Assembly: GCA_025060555.1 (NCBI GenBank)
Contig: JANXBC010000062.1
Span: 1-6,287 of the forward strand
DNA: 6,287 nt
Origin: Candidatus Bipolaricaulota bacterium
GTDB taxonomy: Bacteria > Bipolaricaulota > Bipolaricaulia > Bipolaricaulales > Bipolaricaulaceae
Direction: 5' to 3'
Both the position numbers and the translations under genes were made by a program. Positions 5,855 through 6,287 of the stretch are shown one piece after another. How positions within the stretch are numbered: the first letter of the stretch is position 1; each line of letters begins with the position of its first letter. The notes beneath the pieces are model-generated. The model was not told where the DNA came from. It saw only the letters and a list, made by a program, of their open reading frames with translations, and ran no database searches.

Positions 5855-6287
5855 AGGCCCAGTTTGGCGTCATTGGCCTGGCCACGATGGGCCAAAATTT
5901 GGCCCTGAACATGGCCCGACATGGCTTCTCAGTGGCCGGCTACAACCGCAGCGCCGAGCGCACCCAAGCCCTCATGGCGCGCGTAAAAGACGAGCCGATC
6001 CTTCCCACTTTTTCGCTCTCGGAGTTCGTGAGCGCCCTGGCGCGGCCCCGAGCTATCCTCCTTATGGTTCAGGCTGGGAGGCCCGTGGACGAGGTCCTTT
6101 CCGAGCTTTTCCCCCTCCTTGAACCAGGCGACCTCCTGATCGATGGGGGGAACTCCCATTTTGCCGACTCCGAGCGGCGAATCCGTGAGGCCGAATCCCG
6201 CGGCCTTCTTTACCTTGGGGTGGGGATCTCCGGCGGGGAGGCTGGGGCCCTGAAAGGCCCAGCCCTCATGGCCGGGGGCCATGTCGA
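5851..6287 (+). CDS. gnd: 6-phosphogluconate dehydrogenase, N-terminal part (3'-truncated by window edge)
   Basis: The first 145 residues of a decarboxylating 6-phosphogluconate dehydrogenase, which oxidises 6-phosphogluconate to ribulose 5-phosphate and CO2. Seen: Rossmann start GVIGLATMGQNLALNMA (6-22), NRS (32-34) where NADP-binding members have NR(T/S), MVQAG (72-76; the usual form is MVKAG), IDGGNSHF (97-104), and GISGGEAGALKGPALMAGG (125-143), corresponding to the substrate loop usually written GVSGGEEGAxxGPSLMPGG. Substitutions Gln74, Ala131 and Ala141 make it a somewhat divergent member. The catalytic Lys/Glu region and the C-terminal domain are beyond the window, so the bacterial short form (about 300 aa) and long form (about 470 aa) cannot be told apart by length. 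It overlaps the HAD gene by 4 bases. Thermotoga maritima also has gnd close to uxaE, as I recall, which makes this neighbourhood recurrent rather than chance. Related beta-hydroxyacid dehydrogenases are the less likely alternative. Confidence 0.9.
   Translation, partial: MKAQFGVIGLATMGQNLALNMARHGFSVAGYNRSAERTQALMARVKDEPILPTFSLSEFVSALARPRAILLMVQAGRPVDEVLSELFPLLEPGDLLIDGGNSHFADSERRIREAESRGLLYLGVGISGGEAGALKGPALMAGGHV

Noticed and set aside
5643..6122. 159-codon plus-strand frame bridging the HAD and gnd genes
   Set aside because: It is an out-of-frame shadow, Arg/Pro/Gly-rich as expected from shifted high-G+C coding; the HAD motif IV and the gnd Rossmann motif are in the true frames.
1..6287. 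tRNA/rRNA genes, CRISPR repeats, insertion sequences, riboswitches or terminators
   Set aside because: Coding regions with recognised protein motifs fill the window almost end to end, and I saw no direct repeat array, terminal inverted repeats, or hairpin followed by a T-run.

Overview
The window is one compact, seven-gene, plus-strand operon segment for carbohydrate (polyol and sugar-acid) catabolism. It starts inside one gene and ends inside another. No RNA gene, mobile element, CRISPR array, promoter or terminator is visible. The longest gap between genes is 13 bases, and four of the six junctions overlap (by 14, 8, 4 and 4 bases), so the genes are almost certainly co-transcribed and partly translationally coupled.

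The organism is a bacterium: it has Shine-Dalgarno sites such as AAAGGAGG, uses ATG, GTG and TTG starts, and packs genes tightly. G+C is moderately high; hand-counted 60-base lines mostly fall between 57 and 80%, with a poorer stretch of about 35-58% around iolO and the start of uxaE. The pathway enzymes most resemble, from memory, those of Thermotoga maritima (IolN, IolO, UxaE, and a gnd gene near uxaE), but G+C is well above Thermotoga. A thermophilic or anaerobic candidate lineage is possible; I cannot name the taxon.

Layout: (1) 1-621, 3' part of an IolN-like creatininase-family hydrolase. (2) 627-1415, IolO-like TIM-barrel epimerase. (3) 1402-2844, UxaE-like tagaturonate epimerase. (4) 2837-3643, SDR fructuronate reductase (mannonate oxidoreductase). 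(5) 3657-4952, PfkA-family phosphofructokinase with pyrophosphate-type signatures. (6) 4949-5854, a HAD hydrolase of unknown substrate. (7) 5851 to beyond 6287, 5' part of a 6-phosphogluconate dehydrogenase.

The first four genes read in the order of a linear route: 3-dehydro-scyllo-inosose (diketo-inositol) is ring-opened by IolN to 5-keto-L-gluconate, epimerised by IolO to D-tagaturonate, epimerised by UxaE to D-fructuronate, and reduced by the SDR to D-mannonate. This joins inositol breakdown to hexuronate breakdown. The upstream inositol dehydrogenases and the downstream mannonate dehydratase are not in view. The last three genes form a sugar-phosphate block (kinase, phosphatase-like HAD, oxidative decarboxylase). 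They may be ordinary central metabolism supplying flux and reducing power, or an uncharacterised phosphorylated branch of the pathway; the HAD protein is the least understood member. Family assignments come from motif reading and memory, not from a database search.
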